From assembly GCA_002367105.1 (NCBI GenBank), contig DFCS01000022.1:1-10359 (forward strand): 10,359 nt of DNA, given 5' to 3'. The DNA is from Hungatella sp. UBA3048 (GTDB taxonomy: Bacteria > Bacillota > Clostridia > Lachnospirales > Lachnospiraceae). How positions within the stretch are numbered: the first letter of the stretch is position 1; every line of letters begins with the position of its first letter. Made by a program: the position numbers and the translations under genes. Of this stretch, positions 1 to 6,540 are shown in pieces. The notes beneath the pieces are model-generated. The model was given only the letters and a program-made list of their open reading frames with translations. It made no database searches and was not told where the DNA came from.

Positions 1-269
1 CCACTTGGAGGAAGTAAGCTTACACCGATTTCCTTTTAGAGATTGAGCGCCGGGTCTCTGCCGATTGTGTCATCGTCATTGACCACGTGGAGTACGAAGT
101 GGACTGCCGGTTTGCAAAGCAGCGCATCTGTCTTCGGTATTCCCCAGACCTTAAAGAAATCTTTATCGTAGAAACCGACGGCTCACTCACACCCATCCGA
201 CTTCTAAACAAACAAGAAAACGCGTTTGTCAAACGTGAAAAAATACATTTATGCAGAGGTGATGAATAA
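1..269 (+). pseudogene. C-terminal remnant of a DDE (Mu/Tn552-like) transposase, partial
   Basis: The frame ending with TAA at 267-269 reads back through ERRVSADCVIVIDHVEYEVD (from about 45) and a segment ending in LLNKQENAFVKREKIHL. This resembles the C-terminal beta-barrel domain that follows the catalytic core in DDE transposases paired with an AAA+ ATPase. The similarity begins upstream of the GTG at 87, so 87 is not the true start. The frame has a TAA at 15-17. A neighbouring frame, open from base 2 (LEEVSLHRFPFRD) until TGA at 44-46, looks like the natural upstream continuation. I infer a frameshift or small indel between about 18 and 44, so the gene is probably broken, but the window edge prevents certainty. 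The stop overlaps the next ATG by one base (TAATG), showing a two-gene transposition operon. The catalytic DDE residues lie outside the window. Confidence 0.6.
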
Positions 270-1072
270 TGGACTACTACACCCGTTACGGTATGGAATT
301 CAATCCCTTCCTCAAGAACTCCAAAGAACTTATTGTAAAGACCCATGAATACAGCGAGGTCCTTTTCCGGCTGGACTACCTTTCAAAAACCAGAGGCTTC
401 GGACTCATTACCGGTTCTCCCGGAAGGGGCAAGACAACCGCCATCCGTTCCTGGGCGTGTGGCCTGAATCCTTCCCTGTACAAAGTCATCTACTCCAGCC
501 TTTCCACACTGACTGTGCAGGATTTTTATCGCAACCTGGCTCTGGAACTCGGCGCGCAGCCTGCCTTCCGCAAACCGGATAACTTCCGGGTGATCCAGGA
601 AGAGATCACCCGGCTCTCCATTGAAAAGCGCAAAACTCCCGTCATCATCATTGACGAGGCCAACTACATCAGCAACGCGGTCCTTAATGATCTGAAACTT
701 CTGTTCAACTTTGAGATGGATTCCCGCGACAGGGCTGCTGTGCTCCTGGCTGGGCTTCCTGGGCTCAACTCCACGCTTCGACTGAGCATCCATGAACCCT
801 TCCGGCAGCGTATTGTCATGAATTACAATATGGAGGGTCTGTCCAAAGAGGAAGGGCGGCAATATATCGCGGAAAAACTCCACGGTGCCGGATGCCGGCA
901 GACCGTCTTTGATGACAACGCACTGGAGGCCATCCTCAATGCGGCTGACGGAACCCCGCGTATGATTAACAAGCTGTGCAATGCCAGCCTGCTGATTGGT
1001 GATAGCTGTAAGGCAGAACAGATTTCCTCTAATACCGTCATGCAGGCCGTCAATGACTGTGAACTCGGATAA
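269..1072 (+). CDS. ExeA/TniB-like AAA+ ATPase, transposition accessory protein
   Basis: This 267-residue protein has a P-loop GSPGRGKTT (residues 49-57), a Walker B strand PVIIIDEAN (124-132), a sensor-1-like LLAGLPGL (159-166), arginines in EPFRQRI (176-182) that could act as an arginine finger, and a sensor-2-like DGTPRMINKL (227-236). The N-terminal YTRYGMEFNPFLKN is typical of ExeA-family ATPases encoded beside DDE transposases. By analogy with MuB, TniB and IstB it should bind DNA with ATP and select targets for its partner transposase. It starts one base inside the stop of that transposase. A near-consensus ribosome site (GAGGTGAT, 256-263) lies 5 nt before the ATG, so translation is probably coupled but also self-sufficient. 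The reading frame is intact and of normal length, although the partner gene appears damaged. A general secretion ExeA role is unlikely in this context. Confidence 0.88.
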   Translation: MDYYTRYGMEFNPFLKNSKELIVKTHEYSEVLFRLDYLSKTRGFGLITGSPGRGKTTAIRSWACGLNPSLYKVIYSSLSTLTVQDFYRNLALELGAQPAFRKPDNFRVIQEEITRLSIEKRKTPVIIIDEANYISNAVLNDLKLLFNFEMDSRDRAAVLLAGLPGLNSTLRLSIHEPFRQRIVMNYNMEGLSKEEGRQYIAEKLHGAGCRQTVFDDNALEAILNAADGTPRMINKLCNASLLIGDSCKAEQISSNTVMQAVNDCELG

Positions 1073-1082
1073 GCATAACCTT

Positions 1083-1127
1083 AGGATTTTCTTCCCTGAT
1101 TAATTTGCGGGAGAAAATCCTTTCTTA
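1083..1127 (+). terminator. Rho-independent terminator after the transposition operon
   Basis: The arm AGGATTTTCTTCC (1083-1095) pairs with GGGAGAAAATCCT (1109-1121), giving 13 pairs with one G-T wobble around a 13-nt loop. A T-rich run (TTTCTT) follows. It sits 11 bases after the ATPase stop codon, where a terminator would be expected. Confidence 0.75.
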
Positions 1128-1198
1128 AAATAAACTGCCAAAACAGTCACCACTAAAGTGACGGGATTACCTTTTTATACAATGGAATAGCCGAAAAT

Positions 1199-1248
1199 AA
1201 TCTGCCGGATAAAGTATCGTTTAATTTGCCGGATAACAATCTGCCGCA
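1199..1248. repeat. Three spaced repeats at a putative transposon right end
   Basis: AATCTGCCGGATAA (1199-1212), AATTTGCCGGATAA (1223-1236) and AATCTGCCGCA (1238-1248) are near-identical direct repeats, spaced 24 and 15 bases start to start. Just beyond 1248 the sequence turns into ISLre2 transposase code, so the repeats sit exactly at an element boundary. The last repeat ends in CA, as Mu- and Tn552-like elements do (TG...CA). Multiple transposase-binding repeats at the ends are known for such transposons. That these are binding sites is inference. Confidence 0.6.
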
Positions 1249-1668
1249 TCATCACGGCTGTCTTTCATATGACTCGTAAGTTTTGTCAGGTATTTTTCCA
1301 GATGAAATTCATCCAGTACATAGGTGACTCCTTCCAGACGTTTTATTCCGGCTTTAATCCAGCCTCCACCATCTGCATTTAAATATATTTTTTTGACCGT
1401 TTCCAGTTCATAGTGGTTTGTGATATAGTCATATATTTCATCCCAAAACTTTAGATTATCCTCTCCTGTATTCACTCTGCAAAAGTAATACGGATTAACC
1501 AGGCAGTGCCGTTTACTCTTCGGTGATTCGTTTTCTATTCCCTCGTAAACATAGACCAGTTTTGTAATCAGGTTGTTATTTTTCTGATGGTTCTCATTTT
1601 CCCGCAGATCGCCTTTCTTATCCCGCCACTACAGAGATACATGATCCTCATCGGCATCGATATATATG
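1249..1668 (-). pseudogene. ISLre2-family transposase, internal fragment with nonsense codon
   Basis: The minus-strand frame reads FIYIDADEDHVSL, then TAG (1629-1631), then WRDKKGDLRENENHQK, KSKRHCLVNPYYFCRV, VKKIYLNADGGGWI and VLDEFHLEKYLTKLTSHMKDS. These are recognisable ISLre2 (UPF0236-type) transposase blocks, including the DADEDH and NADGGGW acidic motifs. The TAG stands where a Gln codon (CAG) would be expected, so it looks like a single C-to-T nonsense change in an otherwise preserved frame. Both ends are missing. At the C-terminal side the frame runs into the transposon end and stops at 1221. At the N-terminal side it is cut at about 1668 by IS1182-like sequence of opposite orientation. 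The full-length protein is several hundred residues, so this roughly 140-residue fragment is non-functional. Confidence 0.85.
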
Positions 1669-1904
1669 AAAACATCACAAGTGAGCAAGGAATTCTATAT
1701 CGAATGAATCGTTCGATTCAGGTAGAAGGTGCATTTGGAGTGTTAAAAAGTGATTATGTATTCCAAAGATTTCTATTGCGGGGGAAAACCAAAGTAAAAT
1801 TGGAGATTCTATTGCTGAGTATGGGTTATAACACGAATAAACTACATGGAAAAATCCAGAATGAAAGGCTAAAAAGTCATCTGTTTGAATTGAAAATGGC
1901 GTAA
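1665..1904 (+). pseudogene. IS1182-family transposase, C-terminal fragment
   Basis: The plus-strand frame reads YENITSEQGILYRMNRSIQ and continues with VEGAFGVLKSDY, RFLLRGKTKVKLEILLL and NKLHGKIQNER to a TAA at 1902-1904. MNRSIQVEGAFGVLK and the following FLLRGK...NKLH pattern is the conserved C-terminal catalytic block of IS1182-type transposases; the Glu in VEGAF probably belongs to the DDE set. An ATG-like start at 1587 lies in ISLre2 sequence read on the wrong strand, so it is not the real start. Only about 80 residues remain, and the catalytic Asp residues and N-terminus are gone. The junction with ISLre2 falls around 1665-1672 in a short TATATATGAAAA stretch. Confidence 0.82.
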
Positions 1905-1943
1905 AAAAGAAACCAGAAAGAAAGGCTTTATAAAAGTATGCAA

Positions 1944-1989
1944 AAAATCAGGGTAGGAATCCAAACAAGAGGATTTTTACCCTGATTTT
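1944..1989. terminator. Long bidirectional hairpin terminator between convergent units
   Basis: AAAATCAGGGTAGGAATCC (1944-1962) pairs with GGATTTTTACCCTGATTTT (1971-1989): 19 pairs including two G-T wobbles, with an 8-nt loop. On the plus strand it follows the IS1182 fragment. On the minus strand the stem runs into a T6 tract (CCCTGATTTTTTGC), so it could also end the catabolic operon, whose last gene stops at 2074. It probably came with the IS. The intervening 1905-2073 holds no gene. Confidence 0.68.
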
Positions 1990-2033
1990 ATCTGTAAAAG
2001 GAAAGGTGCCGCTCAATAACAATAAATAAGCTA

Positions 2034-2045
2034 TTTTTGCGACAC
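2034..2045. other. Possible right terminus of the IS1182 remnant
   Basis: The sequence TTTTTGCGACAC, about 130 bases after the transposase stop, resembles the terminal sequence I associate with clostridial IS1182-family elements. The matching left terminus is absent because the element is truncated, so the boundary cannot be confirmed here. Confidence 0.3.
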
Positions 2046-2073
2046 ACTCTTTATGCCGCTTATAACCGGCTTA

Positions 2074-3093
2074 TCAGTCGAATGTCAACACAATCTTACG
2101 GATGGACAAATCCTTTGTATCCACAAAGTCAAATGCTTTCTGTGCTTCCAGGAAAGGATAGGTATGGGAAATGGTTCCCTTTAAGTCCAGCCTGCCCTCT
2201 TTGATTAACTCAATTGCCTCACCGAATTTCTTGTTCTGAAGGCGGGAACCGCGCACATCCAGTTCCTTGGAGGTGATTAAAAACTGGTTGACCTCAGTGG
2301 GAGCAACCGAGAATCCCATGGTAATCACACGGCCCGCATTTCCCGTCACCTTAAGAAGGGTCAGCAGGGATGTCTTTAAACAGGCAGCGTCAATAGACAC
2401 AGTAACTCCATAACCGTCAGTCAGCTCACGCACGCGCTCCTCTAAGTCCTCTTTCACCGGATTAATGGTGTAGTGGGCACCGTTCTTTTTAGCCTCCTCC
2501 AGCTTCTCTTCCACCACGTCACTGACAATAATGGTGGCTCCGCTGAGGCGGGCGATCTTTAAAATCGAACTTCCCAGGGCGCCGCAGCCGAAGATTAAAA
2601 GAGTGTCCTCCTCAGACAGCTGCGCTCTGGCACAGCTCTGGATTGCGATGGTGGTGGGCTCTATCATAACCGCCTCCACATCGGATAAGCTTTCCGGAAG
2701 AAGGTAACAGGCCGCCTCCGGAACCGCCATATACTCGCGGTAACCGCCATCAGTATGCACACCTCTCACTTCCAGGCTGCCGCATACATTTCCCCTGCCT
2801 TTCCGGCAGGCATAGCAGTGCCCGCAGCTCTTTACCTGATCCACAATTACCCGGTCGCCGGGCCTTACATTGGTGACACCAGGTCCCACTTCCTCAACTA
2901 TACCAACCATCTCATGGCCGATCACTCTTGGATAGGTGGCAGCCGCATTGGTGCCGTGATAAATTCCCACATCGGAGCCGCAGATGCCTGCAGCTTTCAT
3001 TTTTACCAGCACATTATCCTGCTCTGTGATGACAGGTTTTTCCATATCAATAATTTTTAATACTCCTGGTTTCTCAATCTGAATTGCTTTCAT
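2074..3093 (-). CDS. RspB/LgoD-like zinc-dependent alcohol (aldonate) dehydrogenase
   Basis: This 339-residue cytosolic medium-chain dehydrogenase has probable catalytic zinc ligands Cys38 (GICGSD), His60-Glu61 (GHE) and Glu145 (MIEP), and structural zinc cysteines 90, 93, 96 and 104. The Rossmann motif GCGALG (169-174) is followed by Asp192 at the end of the second strand, which favours NAD+ over NADP+. Its length and the blocks AAGICGSD, YPRVIGHE, SCGHCYAC and the C-terminal IRKIVLTF match the E. coli RspB/LgoD group. LgoD oxidises L-galactonate to a keto-uronate, and relatives act on L-gulonate. The ATG at 3091-3093 is chosen over an upstream ATG at 3120 because AAGGAAG (3101-3107) lies 7 nt before it. 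It is last in the operon, 31 bp after the permease. A sorbitol- or threonine-dehydrogenase-like substrate cannot be excluded. Confidence 0.87.
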   Translation of the reverse strand: MKAIQIEKPGVLKIIDMEKPVITEQDNVLVKMKAAGICGSDVGIYHGTNAAATYPRVIGHEMVGIVEEVGPGVTNVRPGDRVIVDQVKSCGHCYACRKGRGNVCGSLEVRGVHTDGGYREYMAVPEAACYLLPESLSDVEAVMIEPTTIAIQSCARAQLSEEDTLLIFGCGALGSSILKIARLSGATIIVSDVVEEKLEEAKKNGAHYTINPVKEDLEERVRELTDGYGVTVSIDAACLKTSLLTLLKVTGNAGRVITMGFSVAPTEVNQFLITSKELDVRGSRLQNKKFGEAIELIKEGRLDLKGTISHTYPFLEAQKAFDFVDTKDLSIRKIVLTFD

Positions 3094-3100
3094 ATTCTGT

Positions 3101-3107
3101 CTTCCTT
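3101..3107 (-). promoter_or_regulatory. Ribosome binding site fixing the dehydrogenase start
   Basis: AAGGAAG on the minus strand lies 7 nt upstream of the ATG at 3093. It falls inside the nine-codon extension that would result from starting at 3120, so the shorter protein is preferred. Confidence 0.7.
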
Positions 3108-3124
3108 TCTGACCATACAATCAC

Positions 3125-4057
3125 TTATTTCTTCTTAACCGCATTTGATACCGAGGCCACCAAAATCAGTACCAGGAATGCGCCCTGGATCAGCCTCTGT
3201 ATACCCGGTGATAAACTGGCCGCATTCAGGAATGTGGTCATAAAGGACATCATCAGCGCGCCTAAGCAAACGCCAAGCACGTTGGACCTGCCGCCGGAGG
3301 CTACCGTACCGCCTACAAACGCCGCTGCAATGGACGGCAGGAAATAAGTGGAGCCCATGTCCTGGAACGCTCCTCCGATAAAGGCACCGCACAGCACTCC
3401 GGCTAAGCCACAGAGTGCTCCGCCCATAGTGAACGCCGCAATCACAACAGGCCCCACCGCGATTCCGGAATACTGAGCCGCCAAACGCTTCTGCCCTACT
3501 GCATGGAGCTGTTTGCCGTATTTGGTCTTGTACAGCACCACTGCTAGGATGGATGCAACCACGATGCAGATCACCGTCAGCATAGAAAAACCACCAAAAT
3601 TCATATTAATAAATGACACCAATCCTCCATAGGGAAGGGTTGTCATATGGGGCGCTCCGATCAAAATGACGGTAAATATAATGTATCCGGTAGCCAATGT
3701 GGTAATCATAGCCGGAACCTTCAGATAAATGTTGATGCATCCGTTTACAAAGCCGCAGACTGCCCCTACCACAATAGCTGCAGCAAAGCCCAGCACAGGG
3801 TTAATATTCATAAGGTTACAGGATATATAGGCACACAGCGTCAGGATATAAACCTGAGACAGATCAATGGCGCCTTCGCCGCTTGTAACAACCACCATCT
3901 GGCCCATTGCCAGCAATAGTGCGAAAGATGCCAGTTTGGCGCAGGAAAACAGCTGATTCATGGAAATCTGGCCCGAAACTGCACCGATCAGCCCCCATAA
4001 AATCAAAGTGCCCAGAAGTGGCCATATAAAGGTATACTTTTCTACAAATTTCTTCAT
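3125..4057 (-). CDS. RbsC-like sugar ABC transporter permease
   Basis: This 310-residue, strongly hydrophobic inner-membrane protein belongs to the branched-chain/ribose permease family (BPD_transp_2). It starts MKKFVEKYTFIWPLLGTLIL and has roughly eight or more membrane segments. Family marks are ALLLAMGQMVVVTSGEGAIDLS (around residues 46-67), the cytoplasmic loop VLYKTKYGKQLHAVGQKRLAAQYSGI that should contact the ATPase, and GGTVASGGRSNVLGVCLGA near the C-terminus. It should form half of the translocation channel, with the other half supplied by the permease domain fused to the ATPase just upstream. The start overlaps the stop of that gene (ATGA, 4054-4057), and a strong AAGGAGG (4068-4074) lies 10 nt before it, implying coupled, roughly equal synthesis. 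Confidence 0.93.
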   Translation of the reverse strand: MKKFVEKYTFIWPLLGTLILWGLIGAVSGQISMNQLFSCAKLASFALLLAMGQMVVVTSGEGAIDLSQVYILTLCAYISCNLMNINPVLGFAAAIVVGAVCGFVNGCINIYLKVPAMITTLATGYIIFTVILIGAPHMTTLPYGGLVSFINMNFGGFSMLTVICIVVASILAVVLYKTKYGKQLHAVGQKRLAAQYSGIAVGPVVIAAFTMGGALCGLAGVLCGAFIGGAFQDMGSTYFLPSIAAAFVGGTVASGGRSNVLGVCLGALMMSFMTTFLNAASLSPGIQRLIQGAFLVLILVASVSNAVKKK

Positions 4058-6531
4058 TTTCCTGCCGCCTCCTTCTTATGGGCAATCAGCTTAATTGCCA
4101 GTACCAGAATCAGAATCACACCGGTAACTGCTGTCTGGAAGTTGGAATCCACCTTCATCGAAGTAAGAAGCGCGGTGATAAAGGACATGGCAATAGCACC
4201 AACCACAACACCCACCGGTTCCACCTGGCCGCCGCTCATTTCACAGCCACCCAGAATAACCGTCGCAATACTTAACATACAATAGGATGCTGCGCTGTTG
4301 GCATCGGCGCCCAGACAAACCGCCGTAAAGGAGGTACCGGCAAGGATCACCATGACAGCGGACAGACCGTAGTTAGTCATCTTCGCTGTCAAATAAGACC
4401 AGCCGGAACGCTCGACTGCCACAGGATTGTTGCCAATTCCCCGCAGGATCATTCCGTATTTTGCGCGGTAGAGCACATACCAGGAAACCGCAGCCGCTAC
4501 AATAGCAATCAGCATGGGCATGGGAATTACCGGCAACTTGTATTTATAGAATTTAATCAGCCAATCCGGACATGAGCCTCCGGGGGTGGGGCTAAGCACC
4601 AGTGCCATGCCAAGCCAGATAAACTGGGCACCCAGGGTCACCACGATGGCCGGAATGTTTCGGACATGGATTAAAGCTCCCATGAATACATAGGCGGCGA
4701 TAAACAGAATAAGGCTAACCACTCCTACAAATGGATTAGCGGTTAAAATAACCGCAATCAGAACATTTACCAGACCGATGGAATATCCGTTACCCATATC
4801 AATATCGCCGGATACGACGATGAACATCTGCCCCAGCCCCGCAAATACCAACGGAACGGCGGAACCGATCAGCGTGCGCATCCCAAAGTAAGATAAAATG
4901 TTGGGATTCATGTAGGCATTAGCCAGAATCATGAATACCATGGTCATCACAGGCAGCAGAATCCGGGAGCTTCCTATAGCAGCCAGTTTGCCTCGCCGCG
5001 TCTCCGTCTTAACCTGTTTTTTTACCACATCCTTGAAAGAAGCCTTCACAATGTTGGATACAGTGATTTCCTCACCGTCCAATTCTTCAGTGATGGCGCC
5101 CTCATGCATGATGTAAGCCCGGTCACAGATCTCTATCTCCGAATCCTCAGTACTGTACAGGACAATACCGCGGCCCTCCCCTTTTGCCTCCTTCAGAAGG
5201 TTGTAAATCTCCTGCTTGGTCTCTATATCAACCCCGGCAGTGGGATCATTCAGGATAATTACGTCAGCGCCGGAAGCAATACCTCTGGCAATCAACGCCT
5301 TCTGCTGGTTGCCTCCGCTGAGAGATATGATGGGACTGTGAATGCCTTCAGCACGGAATTTCAGTTTATCGTACCAGTGCTGGGCCAGGCCCTCGGATTT
5401 CTTCTGATCCAGCAGCAGGCCGGATTTCACCTGGTCTAGGTTCGCGATCAGAATGTTGTCAAAGATGTCCCAAAGCTGGAAAACGCCTTCCCTGGCCCGG
5501 TCGCCGCTGACATAGGCAACGGTGCCGTCAATGAGCGTGCCGTTCTTACCCCGGTTCCCCTGGTGCTTTCTGGCGGTGAATATAGCGTTCAGCAGTTCAG
5601 TCTGTCCAGAACCCACCAGCCCGGAAATGCCCACGATCTCGCCCCGTTTTACATGCATGTGAATGTCTTGAAGCTGACGGTCCGTTAGCCCTTTCACATC
5701 CACCAGCCAATTTTCCTCCTTAGCCTCTTTTTCGGAGGAATCCTCACTTTTTTGCTTGCTGACTTCGCCTCCCATCATACCGATCAGCTCCTGAGTGGTG
5801 ATCTCATTGGGATCAAACTCGCCTGCATTCTGGCCGTTGCGCAGCAGCAGGATGTGGTCGGATACAAGCTTTATTTCATCCAGCTTGTGGGAGATGTAGA
5901 TGACGGCAACCCCTTTATCACTCAGTTCTTTCACCACCCGGTGCAGCTGCCCGGCTTTGTCCGTAGAAAGAGCAGATGTGGGTTCGTCCAGAATCAGAAT
6001 CTTTAAGTTGTCGGCCATTAAAGTTTTGCATATCTCCACAATCTGCCGTTCAGCCAGCGTCAGTTTTTCCACCGCTCTCTGAACGTCAATGTTATTGCCG
6101 GGGAAATAACGTTCCAAGAACTCTTTGGCTTCGGTCTGAGCCTTTTTCCTCCAGCCGGGCTTTCCAACCAGTGTGTGCTCAACGTTCAGCATGGCGAAAT
6201 TCTCATATACGCTTAAATTAGTACAGAGAGACAAATCCTGGTATGCACAGGCAATGCCTGCCTCCTTTGAATCCTTGGTAGTATATTTTTCCTTTACAGC
6301 TCCCTCGATCAGAATCATTCCGTCTGTTGGCGGCAGCACCCCTGTGATAATCTTCATCATGGTAGACTTCCCGGCTCCGTTGGGGCCTACCAAACCGATC
6401 ACTTCCCCGGAGTAAATCTGCAGGTTCACTTTCTGAAGCGCCTTGGTAATTCCGAAGAAGCGGTCCACTCCTCTTAACTCCATATAAGGAGTCTGGTTCT
6501 CTTTATGTTTCACGTCTTCACATCCTCTCAT
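4054..6531 (-). CDS. Fused sugar ABC transporter: tandem ATPase domains plus permease (RbsA-RbsC fusion)
   Basis: This single 825-residue chain would power and form half of a sugar-type importer. NBD1 (about 17-250) has Walker A GPNGAGKST (49-57), signature LTLAERQ (157-163), Walker B ILILDEPTSAL (178-188) and H-loop His215. NBD2 (about 275-495) has a degenerate Walker A GLVGSGQTE (304-312, Gln for Lys), a canonical signature LSGGNQQK (404-411) and a Walker B IILNDPTAGVD (425-435), with Asn and Asp where Asp and Glu are usual. A charged linker (about 500-518) leads to an RbsC-like membrane domain (about 522-818; QMFIVVSGDIDMG, YGMILRGIGNNPVAVERSG). RbsA proteins are normally about 500 residues with no permease attached. 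The ATG at 6531 lies 9 nt after the cyclase stop. A GTG at 6513, preceded by GAGG, is an alternative start. The partner permease overlaps at ATGA. Confidence 0.93.
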   Translation of the reverse strand: MRGCEDVKHKENQTPYMELRGVDRFFGITKALQKVNLQIYSGEVIGLVGPNGAGKSTMMKIITGVLPPTDGMILIEGAVKEKYTTKDSKEAGIACAYQDLSLCTNLSVYENFAMLNVEHTLVGKPGWRKKAQTEAKEFLERYFPGNNIDVQRAVEKLTLAERQIVEICKTLMADNLKILILDEPTSALSTDKAGQLHRVVKELSDKGVAVIYISHKLDEIKLVSDHILLLRNGQNAGEFDPNEITTQELIGMMGGEVSKQKSEDSSEKEAKEENWLVDVKGLTDRQLQDIHMHVKRGEIVGISGLVGSGQTELLNAIFTARKHQGNRGKNGTLIDGTVAYVSGDRAREGVFQLWDIFDNILIANLDQVKSGLLLDQKKSEGLAQHWYDKLKFRAEGIHSPIISLSGGNQQKALIARGIASGADVIILNDPTAGVDIETKQEIYNLLKEAKGEGRGIVLYSTEDSEIEICDRAYIMHEGAITEELDGEEITVSNIVKASFKDVVKKQVKTETRRGKLAAIGSSRILLPVMTMVFMILANAYMNPNILSYFGMRTLIGSAVPLVFAGLGQMFIVVSGDIDMGNGYSIGLVNVLIAVILTANPFVGVVSLILFIAAYVFMGALIHVRNIPAIVVTLGAQFIWLGMALVLSPTPGGSCPDWLIKFYKYKLPVIPMPMLIAIVAAAVSWYVLYRAKYGMILRGIGNNPVAVERSGWSYLTAKMTNYGLSAVMVILAGTSFTAVCLGADANSAASYCMLSIATVILGGCEMSGGQVEPVGVVVGAIAMSFITALLTSMKVDSNFQTAVTGVILILVLAIKLIAHKKEAAGK
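4068..4074 (-). promoter_or_regulatory. Strong ribosome binding site for the separate permease
   Basis: AAGGAGG on the minus strand lies inside the last codons of the fused transporter gene, 10 nt before the permease ATG. Together with the ATGA overlap it indicates translational coupling. Confidence 0.7.
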
Positions 6532-6540
6532 CTGCAGTTT

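Larger units (their letters stand above)
1..1248 (+). mobile_element. Right part of a Mu/Tn552-like transposon (transposase + ATPase)
   Basis: The unit comprises the transposase C-terminus, the AAA+ ATPase, a terminator and the terminal repeats. The right boundary is set at 1248, where ISLre2 coding sequence resumes in frame on the minus strand (codons for the residues DSRDDA). The left end is outside the window. The element appears to have landed inside an ISLre2 copy. Confidence 0.55.

Noticed and set aside
383..883. Long antisense frames inside real genes (for example opposite the ATPase, the cyclase and the fused transporter)
   Set aside because: They lack recognisable domains and ribosome sites and lie entirely within well-supported genes on the other strand.
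1141..1165. GTCAC/GTGAC inverted repeat as a second terminator or att site
   Set aside because: The 5-bp arms with a 7-nt loop are short, have no T-run and are not repeated elsewhere in the window.
1587..1664. The N-terminal 26 codons of the 105-codon plus-strand frame ending at 1904
   Set aside because: This part is antisense to recognisable ISLre2 code (DADEDHVSL...KKGDL), so the ATG-like start is accidental and only the IS1182 part from about 1665 is real.
2050..2072. GCCG/CGGC stem just past the dehydrogenase stop as an operon terminator
   Set aside because: Only four base pairs with an 8-nt loop and no T-run on the minus strand; too weak to call.
3094..3120. Upstream ATG extension of the zinc dehydrogenase (MYGQKGRQN)
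   Set aside because: The extension contains the AAGGAAG ribosome site, and the RspB/LgoD family begins at MKAIQIEKPG, giving the usual 339 residues.
4054..4085. Whether the fused transporter is an artefact of two overlapping genes near its end
   Set aside because: The stop at 4054-4056 is used by the fused frame itself and the next permease starts at the ATGA overlap. The ATPase-permease joint lies far upstream (about 4980-5030) in continuous frame.
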